Source: JABDQA01 sp963759125
GTDB taxonomy: Bacteria; Desulfobacterota; Desulfobulbia; Desulfobulbales; Desulfocapsaceae
DNA: 64,000 nt
Direction: 5' to 3'
NCBI GenBank assembly: GCA_963759125.1
Contig: CAVWXN010000005.1
Location: forward strand, 372,001-436,000
The notes below the pieces were generated by a model. That model did not search any database. It had not been told where the DNA came from and saw only the letters and a list, made by a program, of their open reading frames with translations. Both the position numbers and the translations under genes were made by a program. Of the stretch, positions 9,175-18,751 are shown piece after piece; within the stretch, counting starts at the first letter, position 1; each line of letters begins with the position of its first letter.

Positions 9175-9366
9175 ATGGAAAAAGACAAGAAAGAACGGCG
9201 TTCGTTTCTTAAGCACCTCCTTGCCGGTTCGGCAGTACTGGCAGGTACTGCTTCTGCGATAAAACCGGCACGGGCGGAAACGTCACCGCAGGTCACAGGT
9301 GATGATGAAATTCTGTACAAGGAAACCGAATCGTTCAAGAAGTATTACAAATCACTTCGTTCGTAG
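9175..9366 (+). CDS. small Tat-signal protein of the formate dehydrogenase region
   Basis: A 63-residue protein that is almost entirely a twin-arginine signal: ERRSFLKHLLAGSAVLAGTA, followed by a short acidic tail ending FKKYYKSLRS. It matches the small Tat-target proteins usually encoded just before membrane-bound formate dehydrogenase genes in proteobacteria. Their function is not well established; a chaperone-like or assembly role is assumed. A strong Shine-Dalgarno (aggagg...ggagg) precedes ATG 9175, and the catalytic subunit starts 49 bases downstream, so co-transcription is expected. Confidence 0.85.
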   Translation: MEKDKKERRSFLKHLLAGSAVLAGTASAIKPARAETSPQVTGDDEILYKETESFKKYYKSLRS

Positions 9367-9415
9367 GCGCTTGCGTCTGTGAGAACAAAAGCTTCAGAGA
9401 AGGAGGCATGTAATT

Positions 9416-12216
9416 ATGGCCATTAGCAAGAACCTAAAACCCTCTCCGGGTAAAACGGTTTCCAGCGGCCGGCGGGTGACACTCAACCCGAAAGTCGCCA
9501 GAAGATCGTTTCTGAAACTGTCGGCTGCCACCGCGGCTCTGTCCGGTGCGGCGATGACGACAAAATTAACGGGCAAGGCGGTAGCCGCTGAAAAAAACGT
9601 GCCCTACGCCGATTCAACAACGGTACGTACCATTTGTACTTACTGTGCCGTAGGCTGCGGCATCGAAGCCGAAGTACAGAACGGTGTCTGGGTTCGCCAG
9701 GAAGTCGCCGAAGATCATCCGGTATCCCGCGGTGCCCATTGTTGTAAAGGTGCCGGCGCCATCGACATGGTGATCAGCGAAAAACGTCTGAAAAGCCCTA
9801 TGAAACGGGTGAACGGCAAATGGACCACCATCTCCTGGGATCAGGCGATCGACGAAATCGGCAATAAACTGACCGAGCTGCGCGAAAACGACGGTCCCGA
9901 CGCCCTGCATTTTAACGGCAGCGCCAAAGTCTCCACGGAGATGGCCTACCTGCAGCGGAAATTTGCTGCCTTCTGGGGGTCGAACAACATAGACCACCAG
10001 GCCCGTATCTGACACTCCACAACGGTGGCAGGTGTCGCCAATACATGGGGTTACGGAGCAATGACCAACAGCCTGAACGATATCAGGCATGCCAAAAGCA
10101 TGATCTTCATCGGCTCCAACGCCACGGAGAGCTCATCCCGTTTCCATGCAGCATATCCTGCATGCCAAAGAGGTGAACAACGCTCCGATCATCGTCGTTG
10201 ATCCACGCTTTACCAAGCTGGCCGCCAAGGCCACTGAATTTGTACGAATTAGACCCGGCTCCGACTGCTGCATTCATCATGGGGCTGATCAATGAAGTTA
10301 TCGCCAACGGCTGGGAAGACAAGGAATTTATCCGCACCCGCGTCTCCGGTTATCAGGAGATGGTCGAGGTGGCCAAGCATTACACTGCCGGAAGTAGTCG
10401 AAGACATCACCGGTATTCCGGCCGAGCAGACCAAACGAGTCGCTAAAATCCTGGCCGAGAACAGGCCGACCTCTCTGACCTGGTGCATGGGCGGTACCCA
10501 GCATCATATCGGATCATCCATTACCCGGGCCTTCTGTATCCTGCAGCTGGTACTCGGCAATATGGGCAAGTCCGGCGGCGGAACCAATATTTTCCGCGGC
10601 CACGACAATGTTCAGGGCGCAACCGATATGTGCGTTCTGGCCGACAATCTGCCGGGCTATTACGGGCTTGCCGAAGGCTGCCTGGAAGCACTGGTGCCGC
10701 GTCTGGGATGTGGATTATGACTACATCGTCGGCAGATTTCCCGACAAAGAGTGGATGGGCAAGAAAGGCTTCACCCTGGCCCGCTGGTACGAAGGTGTAC
10801 TGGGTGAAGAGGAAATCGAAACCCCTACACCGATAAAAGCAATGATCCAGTGGGGCTGCGGTTCCAACTCCAACTCCCAGTACAACCGGGTAGTCAAGGC
10901 GTTGAACAAGCTCGAACTGCTGGTCATCGTCGATCCCTTCCCGACCATTGCCGCGGCAGTCACCAAGACGGATAACGTCTACCTGCTGCCGTGTTCCAGC
11001 CAGTACGAGACCTCCGGCTCGGTGACCTCGACCTCACGCCAGATCCAGTGGCGTTACAAGGTCGTTGATCCGGTTTACGACTCAAAAGATGATTACCAGA
11101 TCATGGAACTGCTGGTGAAAAAGCTCGGTTTTGCCGACGAATTTTACAAAAATATCAAGGAAGTTCCGGAAGACATCACCCGCGAAATCAATAAGGGCAT
11201 GCTGACCATCGGCTACAACGGTCAGACGCCCGAGCGGATCAAGAAGCACATGGAAAACTGGCACACCTTTGATATCGACGACCTGCAGGCCAAGGGCGGC
11301 CCCTGCGACGGTGAATACTACGGCATGCCGTGGCCCTGCTGGACCGAAGAACATCCCGGTACTCCGATTCTCTACGATATTTCCAAGCCGGTGGCCGAAG
11401 GCGGTCTGCCGTTCAGAAATCGTTTCGGCATTGAAAAGACCTATGACTCCAGCGGCCGCACCGAAAATCAGCTGGCTGCCGAAGGTGTTTACAATCCGGG
11501 CAGTGAGGTCAAAGGCGGTTATCCTGAATTCAAGGACGTGGTTCCCGGTACCAACTGGAAGACCGACCTGACCCAGGAAACACTGAAAACCGCCATCAAG
11601 CGCGGTATGGCACCGTTCGGCAATGCCCGGGCCCGCTGTGTGGTCTGGAACTTCCCGGATCAGGTGCCGATCCACCGCGAACCGCTGCATTCGCCACGTC
11701 CGGACCTGATCGACAAATATCCGACCTACGAAGACAAGCCAAACCATTTCCGGGTTCTTACCAGATATAAGAGTGAGCAGAATCCGGACCTGGCGAAAGA
11801 GTTCCCTACGTTCTGACCACCGGCCGTATGGTTGAGCACATGGGTGGCGGTGCCGAAACCAGAAGCAACAAGTACCTCTCCGAACTGCAGCCGGAGATGT
11901 ATGCAGAAATCAATCCCCGTCTGGCCAACAACCTGGGAATCCGCAAGGACGACATGGTGATCATCGAGTCGCCCGAAGGAGCGCAAAATCAAGGTCAAGG
12001 CATTCATCACCCCGCGTGTTGACGATAAAACCATATTCCTGCCATTCCATTTTGCCGGCACCCTGATGGGTGAATCGTACCTGAAGGATTATCCGGAAGG
12101 ATCACGAGCCCTATGTTATCGGCGATCCCGGCAATACCGTGACAAACTATGGTTATGACATCATCACACAGATTCAGGCCACCAAGGATGGTCTGTGTAA
12201 AGTCACCCGAGCCTAA
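9416..12216 (+). CDS. fdhA: formate dehydrogenase catalytic subunit, selenocysteine, with about seven frameshifts
   Basis: Catalytic molybdo/tungsto-subunit of a periplasmic formate dehydrogenase (FdnG/FdhA type), about 933 residues. The Tat signal has RRSFLK at residues 29-34. The 4Fe-4S ligands follow in CTYCAVGCGIE with CCKGAG. The active-site segment is ARI-UGA-HSTTVAGVANTWGYGAM: the in-frame TGA at 10010-10012 (codon 199) aligns with selenocysteine 196 of E. coli FdnG, and a SECIS-like hairpin follows. The reading frame must then shift near 10132, 10265, 10387, 10679, 11805, 11980 and 12103 to keep the homologous protein, which ends at TAA 12214-12216. All shifts are single-base equivalents, which looks like sequence error, but a decayed gene cannot be excluded. 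Followed by the FeS and cytochrome subunits. Confidence 0.88.
10010..10039 (+). promoter_or_regulatory. selenocysteine UGA with bacterial SECIS-like hairpin (fdhA)
   Basis: The TGA at 10010-10012 is followed by a stem GGTGGC (10024-10029) pairing with GTCGCC (10034-10039), two of the six pairs being G-U, and an AGGT apical loop at 10030-10033. The loop lies 18-21 bases after the UGA and carries the GGU core seen in E. coli fdhF/fdnG elements, where SelB binds. Position and loop fit the bacterial SECIS rules; folding was judged by eye. Confidence 0.75.
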
Positions 12217-12241
12217 ACGGTCGACTGAGGAGGAATAAAAA

Positions 12242-12829
12242 ATGGCACGAATGAGATTTTTATGTGACATCGAACGCTGTATTGACTGCAGCGGGTGTGT
12301 AATTGCCTGTAAAGAAGGCAACCATGTCCCGGTCGGCATAAACCGCCGGCGGGTAATAACCATGAAACAGGGTGAACCGGGAGAAAAATCGATCTCGGTT
12401 GCCTGCATGCACTGCTCGGATGCCCCCTGTATCGCGGTATGTCCGGTTGATGCGATTTATCAGCGGGATGACGGTATGGTGCTGGTCAGCAAGAAGACCT
12501 GTATCGGCTGCGGTTACTGCTTCATGGCCTGCCCGTTCGGTGCTCCGCAGTTTCCCAAAGGAAGTGTTTTTGGGGCCCGCGGTGCCATGGACAAATGTAC
12601 ATTCTGTGCCGGCGGCCCGGAAGAGAACTTCAGCAAGGAAGAGAAGAAGCTCTACGGCCAGAACCGGATTGCCGAAGGCAAGGTGCCGCTCTGTGCGTCG
12701 ATGTGCGCAACCAAAGCGCTGCTGGCAGGTGATGGCGATGTGGTAGCCGACGTCTTCCGAGAGCGTGTGTTCCAGCGCGGTTCAGGCGTCAACGCCTGGG
12801 GCTGGGATAAAGCCTACAAAAAAAGCTGA
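12242..12829 (+). CDS. fdhB: formate dehydrogenase iron-sulfur subunit
   Basis: A 195-residue electron-transfer subunit that passes electrons from the catalytic subunit to the membrane cytochrome. It has ferredoxin-type cysteine clusters: CIDCSGCVIACKEG near the N-terminus, CMHCSDAPCIAVCPVDAI, CIGCGYCFMACPFGAP, then CTFCAGGP with a late CASMCATKALLAG, which is the arrangement for four 4Fe-4S clusters. It lacks its own signal and would be exported with the Tat-bearing catalytic subunit. A very good Shine-Dalgarno (gaggagg) lies 10 bases before ATG 12242. It begins 25 bases after fdhA ends and is itself intact. Confidence 0.92.
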   Translation: MARMRFLCDIERCIDCSGCVIACKEGNHVPVGINRRRVITMKQGEPGEKSISVACMHCSDAPCIAVCPVDAIYQRDDGMVLVSKKTCIGCGYCFMACPFGAPQFPKGSVFGARGAMDKCTFCAGGPEENFSKEEKKLYGQNRIAEGKVPLCASMCATKALLAGDGDVVADVFRERVFQRGSGVNAWGWDKAYKKS

Positions 12830-12908
12830 CGCTTAAACTATCCAAACGGCAACCGGATCCTCGAATTGCTCTGTTGATCCGGTTGCCGACGTAATGAAGG
12901 AGGAACCT

Positions 12909-13785
12909 ATGCGCAGACTCATAGCGTCCGGGGTTCTGATTATGATTGTGTATGCGGTGGTCATGGTTATTTCAACCGCGATCGCTGCGCCTGCCTCGAT
13001 AGACGGTTTTCCCAGTTCTTTCGCCGGAGCACTACGGTGAACTCTACAGTGGCATCACCGGAGACTGGCAGAAGCTGGGACAGCCTTTCACCCAGCTTCA
13101 GTCCGAGTTGTTCTGGAAGATTTTTCTAGGGGTTATCACGGTCATACCAGGTGTTTTTCTATTGCATTTTCTGATCGTCGGGGCCAAATCATTTGCCCAT
13201 GACGGTCCGCAAGTACTGTTTTTTAACTTCTTTACCAGAATCGTTCACTGGATTGGGGCAATATCATTTGCCCTGCTGGTAATCACCGGACTGTTGATTA
13301 TCTTCGGGGCGATTTTTGGCGGCGGAGCCCCCATCCGTCTCGCCCGCCACACCCATATCATCAATGCCATGATTTTTGCGGTCATTGCGGTATTCATGTT
13401 TCTGATCTGGGTCAAAGACATGTTCCCGACTTTTTACGATATTAGGTGGATATTTATTCTGGGCGGGTACCTCAGCAAAAAGAAAAAACCGGTACCGGCC
13501 GGCAAATTTAATGCCGGTCAGAAGGCCTGGTTCTGGCTCGCCACGGTTGGCGGGGGTGTCATGGCCTATACCGGCTATGTCATCTGGGGGATGAACGGAG
13601 ACCTCGATACGGTAAGACTCTACACGATCGTTCATAACGTGCTGGGCATGGTACTGATCTCGCTTTTTCTGACCCACCTCTATATGTCGCTGTTTGCCAT
13701 AAAAGGGTCATTGCACAGCATGATCAGCGGCTACAAACCCAAAGAGGAAGTCGACATCCTGCACAGCCGCTATAAGTATGAGTAA
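12909..13785 (+). CDS. fdhC: formate dehydrogenase cytochrome b subunit, one frameshift
   Basis: Membrane gamma subunit that links formate oxidation to the quinone pool, about 291 residues. ATG 12909 follows an aaggagga site. The first frame gives a hydrophobic signal/anchor (IASGVLIMIVYAVVMVIST) and stops at TGA 13038. Homology continues one frame over as EHYGELYSGITGDWQKL, so one extra base lies near 13026. The rest has four further hydrophobic helices with the haem-ligand histidines expected of FdnI-type cytochromes (RIVHWIGAISFALLVITG, RHTHIINAMIFAV, VHNVLGMVLIS). The long N-terminal part before the cytochrome domain is usual in deltaproteobacterial FdhC. A strong terminator follows. Confidence 0.85.
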
Positions 13786-13827
13786 ATCCTGAAGTTCAGG
13801 AGCCGGACCAGCCACCACTCAGCCATT

Positions 13828-13865
13828 AAAAAGGGGCGGAGGATATTTCCTCTGCCCCTTTTTTT
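13828..13865. terminator. bidirectional intrinsic terminator
   Basis: AAAAAGGGGCGGAGG (13828-13842) pairs with CCTCTGCCCCTTTTT (13849-13863) around a six-base loop, with one G-T mismatch, and is flanked by A and T runs on the two sides. It lies between the convergent formate dehydrogenase operon (plus) and leucine dehydrogenase gene (minus) and can terminate both. Confidence 0.9.
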
Positions 13866-13918
13866 CCTCTTCTCCGAAGCACTTCTGCTGATAGACTTGA
13901 AGATCTCTGCTGCTTCTC

Positions 13919-14960
13919 TCAGGCTGCCACTTCAAGTTTAAAGAGTTCCTCCGCCATACGGTCCGCAACGACACTAGTTGGTCTAGTGCTGGTGGCTGAC
14001 CGGTCCAGTATCTCAGTTACCGTTTCTCCAATCCGGGCGATTCGTTTTCTGGCCAGCGCTTCGTCATAACTGCCATCAAGCTCACAGCTTATGTTGATAA
14101 TACCACCTGCATTTGCCGCATAGTCAGGGATATAGACAATACCGAGACGATCCAGCAGATGCCCGTCCAAGGGGTCGAGCAATTGGTTATTGGCGCTGCC
14201 CGCCACCATTACACACTGCAGTTCGGGGATGGTTCTGTAATTTAGCGTTCCCCCCAGTGCGCACGGACTGAATATATCACAGGGGCAGCGATGGATATCA
14301 GCGGGATCGATCACCTGAACATCCACATCCCTGCTCAGCTCATTAAGATTCGCCGGGTTCAGATCTGCGACCATCAGGATGCAACCTTCTGAAGCGAGCA
14401 TTCTCGCCAGTCTCCCTCCCGTTTCACCAACGCCCTGAATGGCCACCCGAAGTCCAGCTAAGACTAATGCTGCCGCTGATATGGTGAAGCCCTGCCTGGA
14501 TGGCGCAGTAGACGCCAAAGGCGGTGAAGGGACTGGGATTGCCCGAGGCGCCGACGGTCGCCACGTGAGTGGTTGAGCGCTGCACGTGGACCATGTCTGC
14601 AAGGGTTGAATTGACATCCTCGGCGGTGATATATCTGCCCTCAAGGGTTTCGACAAACTTGCCGACCGACTCGAACAGAGCAGCCCGGTCAACTTTTTTG
14701 AGATTGGCCCTTACTACGCATTTTCCGCCCCCCAAGGGCAATCGGGCGAGACTGTTCTTATAGGTCATGCCCTTGCTCAGGCGCAGCACGTCCGTCAGGG
14801 CATCCTCTGCAGTCGAATAATTCCAGACCCGACAGCCGCCCAGGGCTGGCCCTCGATTTGTATTGTGGACAGCAATCCAGGCGGAGAAGCCTACCTGCTC
14901 GTTGTCACAGCGTACCACTTCCTCATAACCGGTTATCGTCAATGTTCGGTAGCTGTTCAT
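13919..14960 (-). CDS. leucine (Glu/Leu/Phe/Val-type) dehydrogenase, one frameshift
   Basis: NAD-dependent oxidative deamination of branched-chain amino acids to 2-oxoacids, about 347 residues. The N-terminal domain has the substrate and catalytic region (RGPALGGCRVW, then LPLGGGKCVV with the active lysine, and ITAEDVNST). The Rossmann domain has VAIQGVGETGGRLA and the late IPDYAANAGGIIN motif of Leu dehydrogenases. The frame breaks near 14457, where the N-terminal part runs out after HISGSISL and the other frame resumes at AGLRVAIQG, implying one extra base. It is the last gene of the minus-strand 2-oxoacid oxidoreductase operon, whose substrate it would supply. This context favours leucine/valine over glutamate. 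Confidence 0.85.
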
Positions 14961-15017
14961 CCTAGATAATTCCCCTCTGGGTCCTCTGTGAGCAGGTCCC
15001 TGGGCAGGCGACTGTCC

Positions 15018-15587
15018 CTAAGCTGCTTTCCTGGTTTCCGCCACTTTGCCTACCGCCTCCATACCCCTGCGCACCGCTTTCATATTCTGGTTGAACAGGG
15101 TCGAGGATCCTTCACTGAACACCTTCTTCATAGCCTTCGCGACATGGTCCAGTCGCGGTGCCCCCTTCAGTCCCATATAGGCGCCCAGCATAACCATATT
15201 GGCTGCCTTAGGATTGGCGCACTCGGCGGCAAGCTCATTGGCTGCCAGCGGCTGAGCCACTACATCCAGCCGCTCGACCTGCCGGTCGATCAGTGATGTG
15301 TTGAAGAGGATAAGTCCGCCGGAAATGACGCTATGCTGGAATCTTTCAAATGAAGGCAGATTCATGACGATCAGGCTCGTGGCATTTGCCGTAACGATCG
15401 GTGAGCCTATCGGTTGATCAGCCACCACCACACTGCAATTTGCCGTTCCACCCCGCATCTCAGGGCCGTAAGACGGCATCCAGGTAACCTGTCTGCCATC
15501 GAGCATGCCGGCATAGGCAATCATTTTACCCAATGACATGACCCCCTGGCCACCAAATCCTGCACAAAGAATTCTTTCGTTATACAT
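15018..15587 (-). CDS. 2-oxoacid:ferredoxin oxidoreductase, gamma subunit
   Basis: A 189-residue POR/KOR gamma-type subunit. It opens with ILCAGFGGQGVMSLGKM, the family's glycine-rich start, and has WMPSYGPEMRGGTANCSVVV, the conserved mid-protein motif. It completes the heterotetrameric enzyme that oxidatively decarboxylates 2-oxoacids to acyl-CoA, reducing ferredoxin. Its ATG at 15587 abuts the beta-subunit stop (15588), indicating tight translational coupling. The leucine dehydrogenase gene starts about 58 bases downstream in the same direction, pointing to branched-chain substrates. Confidence 0.9.
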   Translation of the reverse strand: MYNERILCAGFGGQGVMSLGKMIAYAGMLDGRQVTWMPSYGPEMRGGTANCSVVVADQPIGSPIVTANATSLIVMNLPSFERFQHSVISGGLILFNTSLIDRQVERLDVVAQPLAANELAAECANPKAANMVMLGAYMGLKGAPRLDHVAKAMKKVFSEGSSTLFNQNMKAVRRGMEAVGKVAETRKAA

Positions 15588-16331
15588 TCAGACCTCCTCC
15601 GGTGCTTTTAATACACCGAGCGGGTAGTAAGGAATCATATTGGCCTCGAGCCACTCCAGCGCAGCGATCGGATCAAGTCCCCAGCCTGTTGGACAGGTCG
15701 AGAGCACTTCCACCATCGAAAAGCCTCTGTGTTCCATCTGACACCTAAACCCCCGGAGAATTGCTTTTTTGGCTTTCCGTATGTATTTGGGGTGGTGGAG
15801 AGAAACACGCTCCACATAGGACGCACTGGGAACCTGGGCCAGCATTTCAGACATTTTCAGCGGCAAGCCACTGAACTCAGGTTGTCTCCCTTTGGGTGCC
15901 GTTGTGGTTTTTTGACCAGGAAGGGTGGTCGGGGCCATCTGTCCGCCCGTCATACCGTAAATAGCATTGTTTACGAATATAACGGTTATGTTTTCTCCCC
16001 GGTGGGCGGCGTGAACTATCTCCGCGGTGCCGATTGAGGCGAGATCACCATCTCCCTGGTAGGTGAAGACCGTTTTCTCGGGTACGGTTCGTTTTATTCC
16101 AGTGGCCACCGCAGGAGCTCTGCCGTGGGAACACTCTATCATATCGACGTTCAGGTAATTGTAGGACAGGATGGAACAGCCCACCGAAGCACAACCGATT
16201 GTCTCGCCTAACAGCCCGAGTTCCTCAAGCGCCTCTCCCACCAGTCGATGGGCAATGCCGTGGGTACACCCCGGACAGTAGTGGGTGGCAGTCTCGGTAA
16301 GTCCAGAGGTTTTTGAGAAAATCACACTCAT
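15588..16331 (-). CDS. 2-oxoacid:ferredoxin oxidoreductase, beta (TPP) subunit
   Basis: A 247-residue thiamine-diphosphate subunit. It has the 4Fe-4S/TPP cysteines in HYCPGCTHGIAHRLVGE and CASVGCSIL, and the TPP-magnesium motif GDGDLASIGTAEI followed by NNAIYGMTGGQMAPTT, all hallmarks of POR/KOR/VOR beta chains. Its length fits the short KorB/VorA type. Start ATG 16331 overlaps the end of the alpha gene (16328), and its stop abuts the gamma gene, so the subunits are made in step. Substrate specificity is inferred from neighbouring leucine dehydrogenase, not from residues. Confidence 0.92.
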   Translation of the reverse strand: MSVIFSKTSGLTETATHYCPGCTHGIAHRLVGEALEELGLLGETIGCASVGCSILSYNYLNVDMIECSHGRAPAVATGIKRTVPEKTVFTYQGDGDLASIGTAEIVHAAHRGENITVIFVNNAIYGMTGGQMAPTTLPGQKTTTAPKGRQPEFSGLPLKMSEMLAQVPSASYVERVSLHHPKYIRKAKKAILRGFRCQMEHRGFSMVEVLSTCPTGWGLDPIAALEWLEANMIPYYPLGVLKAPEEV

Positions 16332-17395
16332 TGCGCATCTCCCGACAAAATGTCCAGGGCTCTGGCGGTGAGTTCTTCCGGTTCCGGTATCATACCGCCG
16401 CAGCGGCCGTAAAAGTGCACCGGCACCCTGCCCTCCACCGCCAGCTTGACGTCGTCGAGCATCTGCCCGCAGCTCATTTCAACACAGATTACCGCTTTGC
16501 AGCTCTTGGGCAGTGAGCTGAAGGCCAGAGAGGGGAAAGGCCAGAGTGTTTGAGGACGAATCAGACCGGCGCGACAGCCCTTTTGATGTAAATCGTCGAT
16601 GCTGTTTTTTACGATCCTGGCGGTTGAACCGAAAGCGCAGAAAAGCAGCTCCGCATCATCCTCCCGGTACGCTTCAAACCGCACTTCTGCCTGGCTTATC
16701 CGTTGATATTTTTCCTGCAGCTGGAGGTTGTGGATCTCCAGTTCTGCCGGGTCAAGTCGCAATGATTTGATGGTTCTCGGAGATCGGTTGTTGCGGTGCC
16801 CAGTAAGAATCCACGGTTGCTCCGCCACCCTCTCTTTGCTGCGGCTCTTGTTTAACTCGACCGGCTCCATCATCTGGCCCAGTATTCCGTCGCTGACTAT
16901 GAATACCGGGGTGCGGTACTTTTGCGCCAGTTCGAAGGCCTCCTGCATCATCTCGGCTGACTCCTGCAGCGTTGCCGGAGCCAGAGAGAGGATCCGGTAA
17001 TCGCCGTTGCCGCCCCCACGGGTCATCTGAAAGTAATCGGACTGGGCGGGCTGGATGCCCCCAAGACCAGGCCCCCCGCGCATTACGTTGACGATGACCG
17101 AGGGGATCTCGGTTGCGGCCAGCATCGAAATACCCTCCTGCATAAGAGCTAATCCAGGCGATGATGAAGAGATCATGGCCCGGGCCCCAGCCGCCGCAGC
17201 TCCGTAGAGCATATTTACAGCGGCTATCTCACTTTCAGCCTGCAGAAACAGCCCACCGGCTTTCGGCAACTCGCGGGCCAGAAATTCCGGAATCTCATTT
17301 TGAGGAGTAATCGGATAACCAAAGAAATGGGTGCAGCCCCCGTGGATTGCAGCCAGCGCCAGCACCTCATTACCCTTCATCAGTGTCCTGGTCAT
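16328..17395 (-). CDS. vorB: 2-oxoacid:ferredoxin oxidoreductase, alpha subunit (VorB-like)
   Basis: A 355-residue alpha subunit resembling 3-methyl-2-oxobutanoate:ferredoxin oxidoreductase VorB. It starts MKGNEVLALAAIHGGCTHF and has FGYPITPQNEIPE, the ISSSSPGLALMQEG motif and NVMRGGPGLGG, the expected order for KorA/VorB. ATG 17395 is chosen because aggaggggg lies 5-6 bases upstream, and it sits one base beyond the ferredoxin stop; an upstream in-frame extension would overlap the ferredoxin gene. Part of the operon ferredoxin-alpha-beta-gamma-leucine dehydrogenase. Confidence 0.9.
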   Translation of the reverse strand: MTRTLMKGNEVLALAAIHGGCTHFFGYPITPQNEIPEFLARELPKAGGLFLQAESEIAAVNMLYGAAAAGARAMISSSSPGLALMQEGISMLAATEIPSVIVNVMRGGPGLGGIQPAQSDYFQMTRGGGNGDYRILSLAPATLQESAEMMQEAFELAQKYRTPVFIVSDGILGQMMEPVELNKSRSKERVAEQPWILTGHRNNRSPRTIKSLRLDPAELEIHNLQLQEKYQRISQAEVRFEAYREDDAELLFCAFGSTARIVKNSIDDLHQKGCRAGLIRPQTLWPFPSLAFSSLPKSCKAVICVEMSCGQMLDDVKLAVEGRVPVHFYGRCGGMIPEPEELTARALDILSGDAQ

Positions 17396-17396
17396 C

Positions 17397-17636
17397 TTAT
17401 CCCCCCTCCTGGTCGACAACTCGCTCGATGGTGAATACCACATCGGGACAGATCAGGGCGCAATTGAGACAGGCAATGCAGTTCTCGACAGCCTCCACGG
17501 CTACTGGATAATAGCCTTTGACATTGACCCGGGAAGCATCGATGGTGAGAACCGATTCGGGGCAGACGGAGACGCAAAGACCACAGCCTTTACAGCTGTT
17601 GACTGCTATATGCGGTATACCCCTTCTGCCAGCCAT
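17397..17636 (-). CDS. 2-oxoacid:ferredoxin oxidoreductase, ferredoxin-type delta subunit
   Basis: A 79-residue 2x4Fe-4S subunit. It contains CKGCGLCVSVCPESVL and CIACLNCALICPDVVF, two complete C-x2-C-x2-C-x3-C-P motifs. It relays electrons from the TPP subunit to external ferredoxin. ATG 17636 is preferred over an upstream in-frame start because a strong gaggagg lies 5-6 bases ahead and the family usually begins near this point. First gene of the minus-strand operon; AT-rich DNA upstream probably holds its promoter. Confidence 0.92.
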   Translation of the reverse strand: MAGRRGIPHIAVNSCKGCGLCVSVCPESVLTIDASRVNVKGYYPVAVEAVENCIACLNCALICPDVVFTIERVVDQEGG

Positions 17637-17994
17637 GACCGCCTCCTCGCCAGATGGCAACGACACTTATCTTTATTTTATTATATCAAATATTTTTAAA
17701 TATAGCCAAACACTTCATGGCCCTGAAACTTCTGAAATATATTTATATATAATTATTAATAACAAACATTTAAAAGCATATTTTATTTTAAAAGGAGTCT
17801 TTTCAATGGTGAAAAAATAATTTGGTGGTATTGAAACAAATGCGGTACAAACCGACATATGGATCTACCCTTATTTCCATCCATGAAATTTACGGGATTT
17901 CAGCTGAGTGTTGAGAGTAATTGTGGCCGGATAAAACGCATACCGCAGAAGGCGATGGAAAGAGACTACAAACTTCTGTATTGTGGGATCTTTC
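17637..17994. other. AT-rich intergenic region with a five-codon mini-frame
   Basis: This 358-base gap between the oxidoreductase operon and its putative regulator is strikingly AT-rich in its first half. On the minus strand TATAAT occurs about 50 bases before the ferredoxin start and is a plausible -10. On the plus strand aaaaggag, with ideal spacing, precedes ATG GTG AAA AAA TAA (17806-17820). That is too short to call a gene; it may be chance or a leader peptide. No longer protein and no RNA gene was recognised. Confidence 0.35.
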
Positions 17995-18570
17995 TTACTG
18001 GGGTCTATAAATAACAACGAGGGTTTTGGCTGGCCCTCCTATACCACGATAGCCATGGGGAATTATCGAATCAAAATAAAGGCTGTCGCCTTCCTTAAGG
18101 GTCACGCTGTCATCCCCGTAGCAAAATTCCAGGCTTCCCCGGAGAACGAAGAGGAACTCTTCCCCGCGGTGGTTGTTGAAAACGATATCGCTGGTCTCAC
18201 GCTCCTCCATTTCGACAATAAAGGGCTCCATTGATTTATCTATTTTGGGATAGGCGAGCGGTTCGTACTGATAGCCTATATGGGAGATGTGCGGGCCCTT
18301 GGCAATCCCGTATCTATCCTCCTTGCGAACCACAATCATATTTCGCTGCTGGGGAGATTCCTGGAAGAAATAGCCGATGGGCACCCCCAGAGCAGTGGCA
18401 ATCTTCAAAAGCGTGGCAATGGGCGGGGTAACGAGATTGTTTTCAATCTGGGACAGATTGGGCTTGGACAGGCCTGTGAGACCGGCAAGATCCTGCAGGG
18501 TCAGGCTTCGCTCGTTTCGGAGCTTTCTGACTTGGTTGCCAAGGTCGAGCAGGGCGAGAGATTGTTTCAT
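17995..18570 (-). CDS. XRE-family regulator with cupin sensor domain
   Basis: A 191-residue transcription factor. Residues about 10-65 form an XRE helix-turn-helix (LRNERSLTLQDLAGLTGLSK, then PNLSQIENN). Residues about 115-190 form a cupin (GEEFLFVLRGSLEFCYGD, ending FDSIIPHGYRG). This architecture (MppR/PuuR-like) senses small metabolites, often amino-acid derived. It lies upstream of, and in the same direction as, the branched-chain 2-oxoacid oxidoreductase operon, so control of that operon is the simplest guess. The start at 18570 is the first ATG and gives the usual short N-terminus. Confidence 0.88.
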   Translation of the reverse strand: MKQSLALLDLGNQVRKLRNERSLTLQDLAGLTGLSKPNLSQIENNLVTPPIATLLKIATALGVPIGYFFQESPQQRNMIVVRKEDRYGIAKGPHISHIGYQYEPLAYPKIDKSMEPFIVEMEERETSDIVFNNHRGEEFLFVLRGSLEFCYGDDSVTLKEGDSLYFDSIIPHGYRGIGGPAKTLVVIYRPQ

Positions 18571-18751
18571 ATCCCTGGTATATTCATGAAGGCAGTTGCC
18601 TGATCATTGGTAAACGCTCACGACTACTCTGATTCAAAGCCTATTATACAGGCATCGTCCCACCTAATCACCACTTTCTTTGCTGTAAAAATCGTAACCC
18701 TGCCTGACCCAGCAGCAATGGAAAGCCAGATCATTGTTGGTATTTATCCAA

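Noticed and set aside
9416..12216. Programmed frameshifting to explain fdhA
   Set aside because: Seven shifts at unrelated sequences without slippery heptamers or common stimulators do not look programmed; sequence error or decay is more likely.
17806..17820. Five-codon frame with ideal Shine-Dalgarno
   Set aside because: Too short and not attached to a downstream gene in the right direction; not called as a gene.
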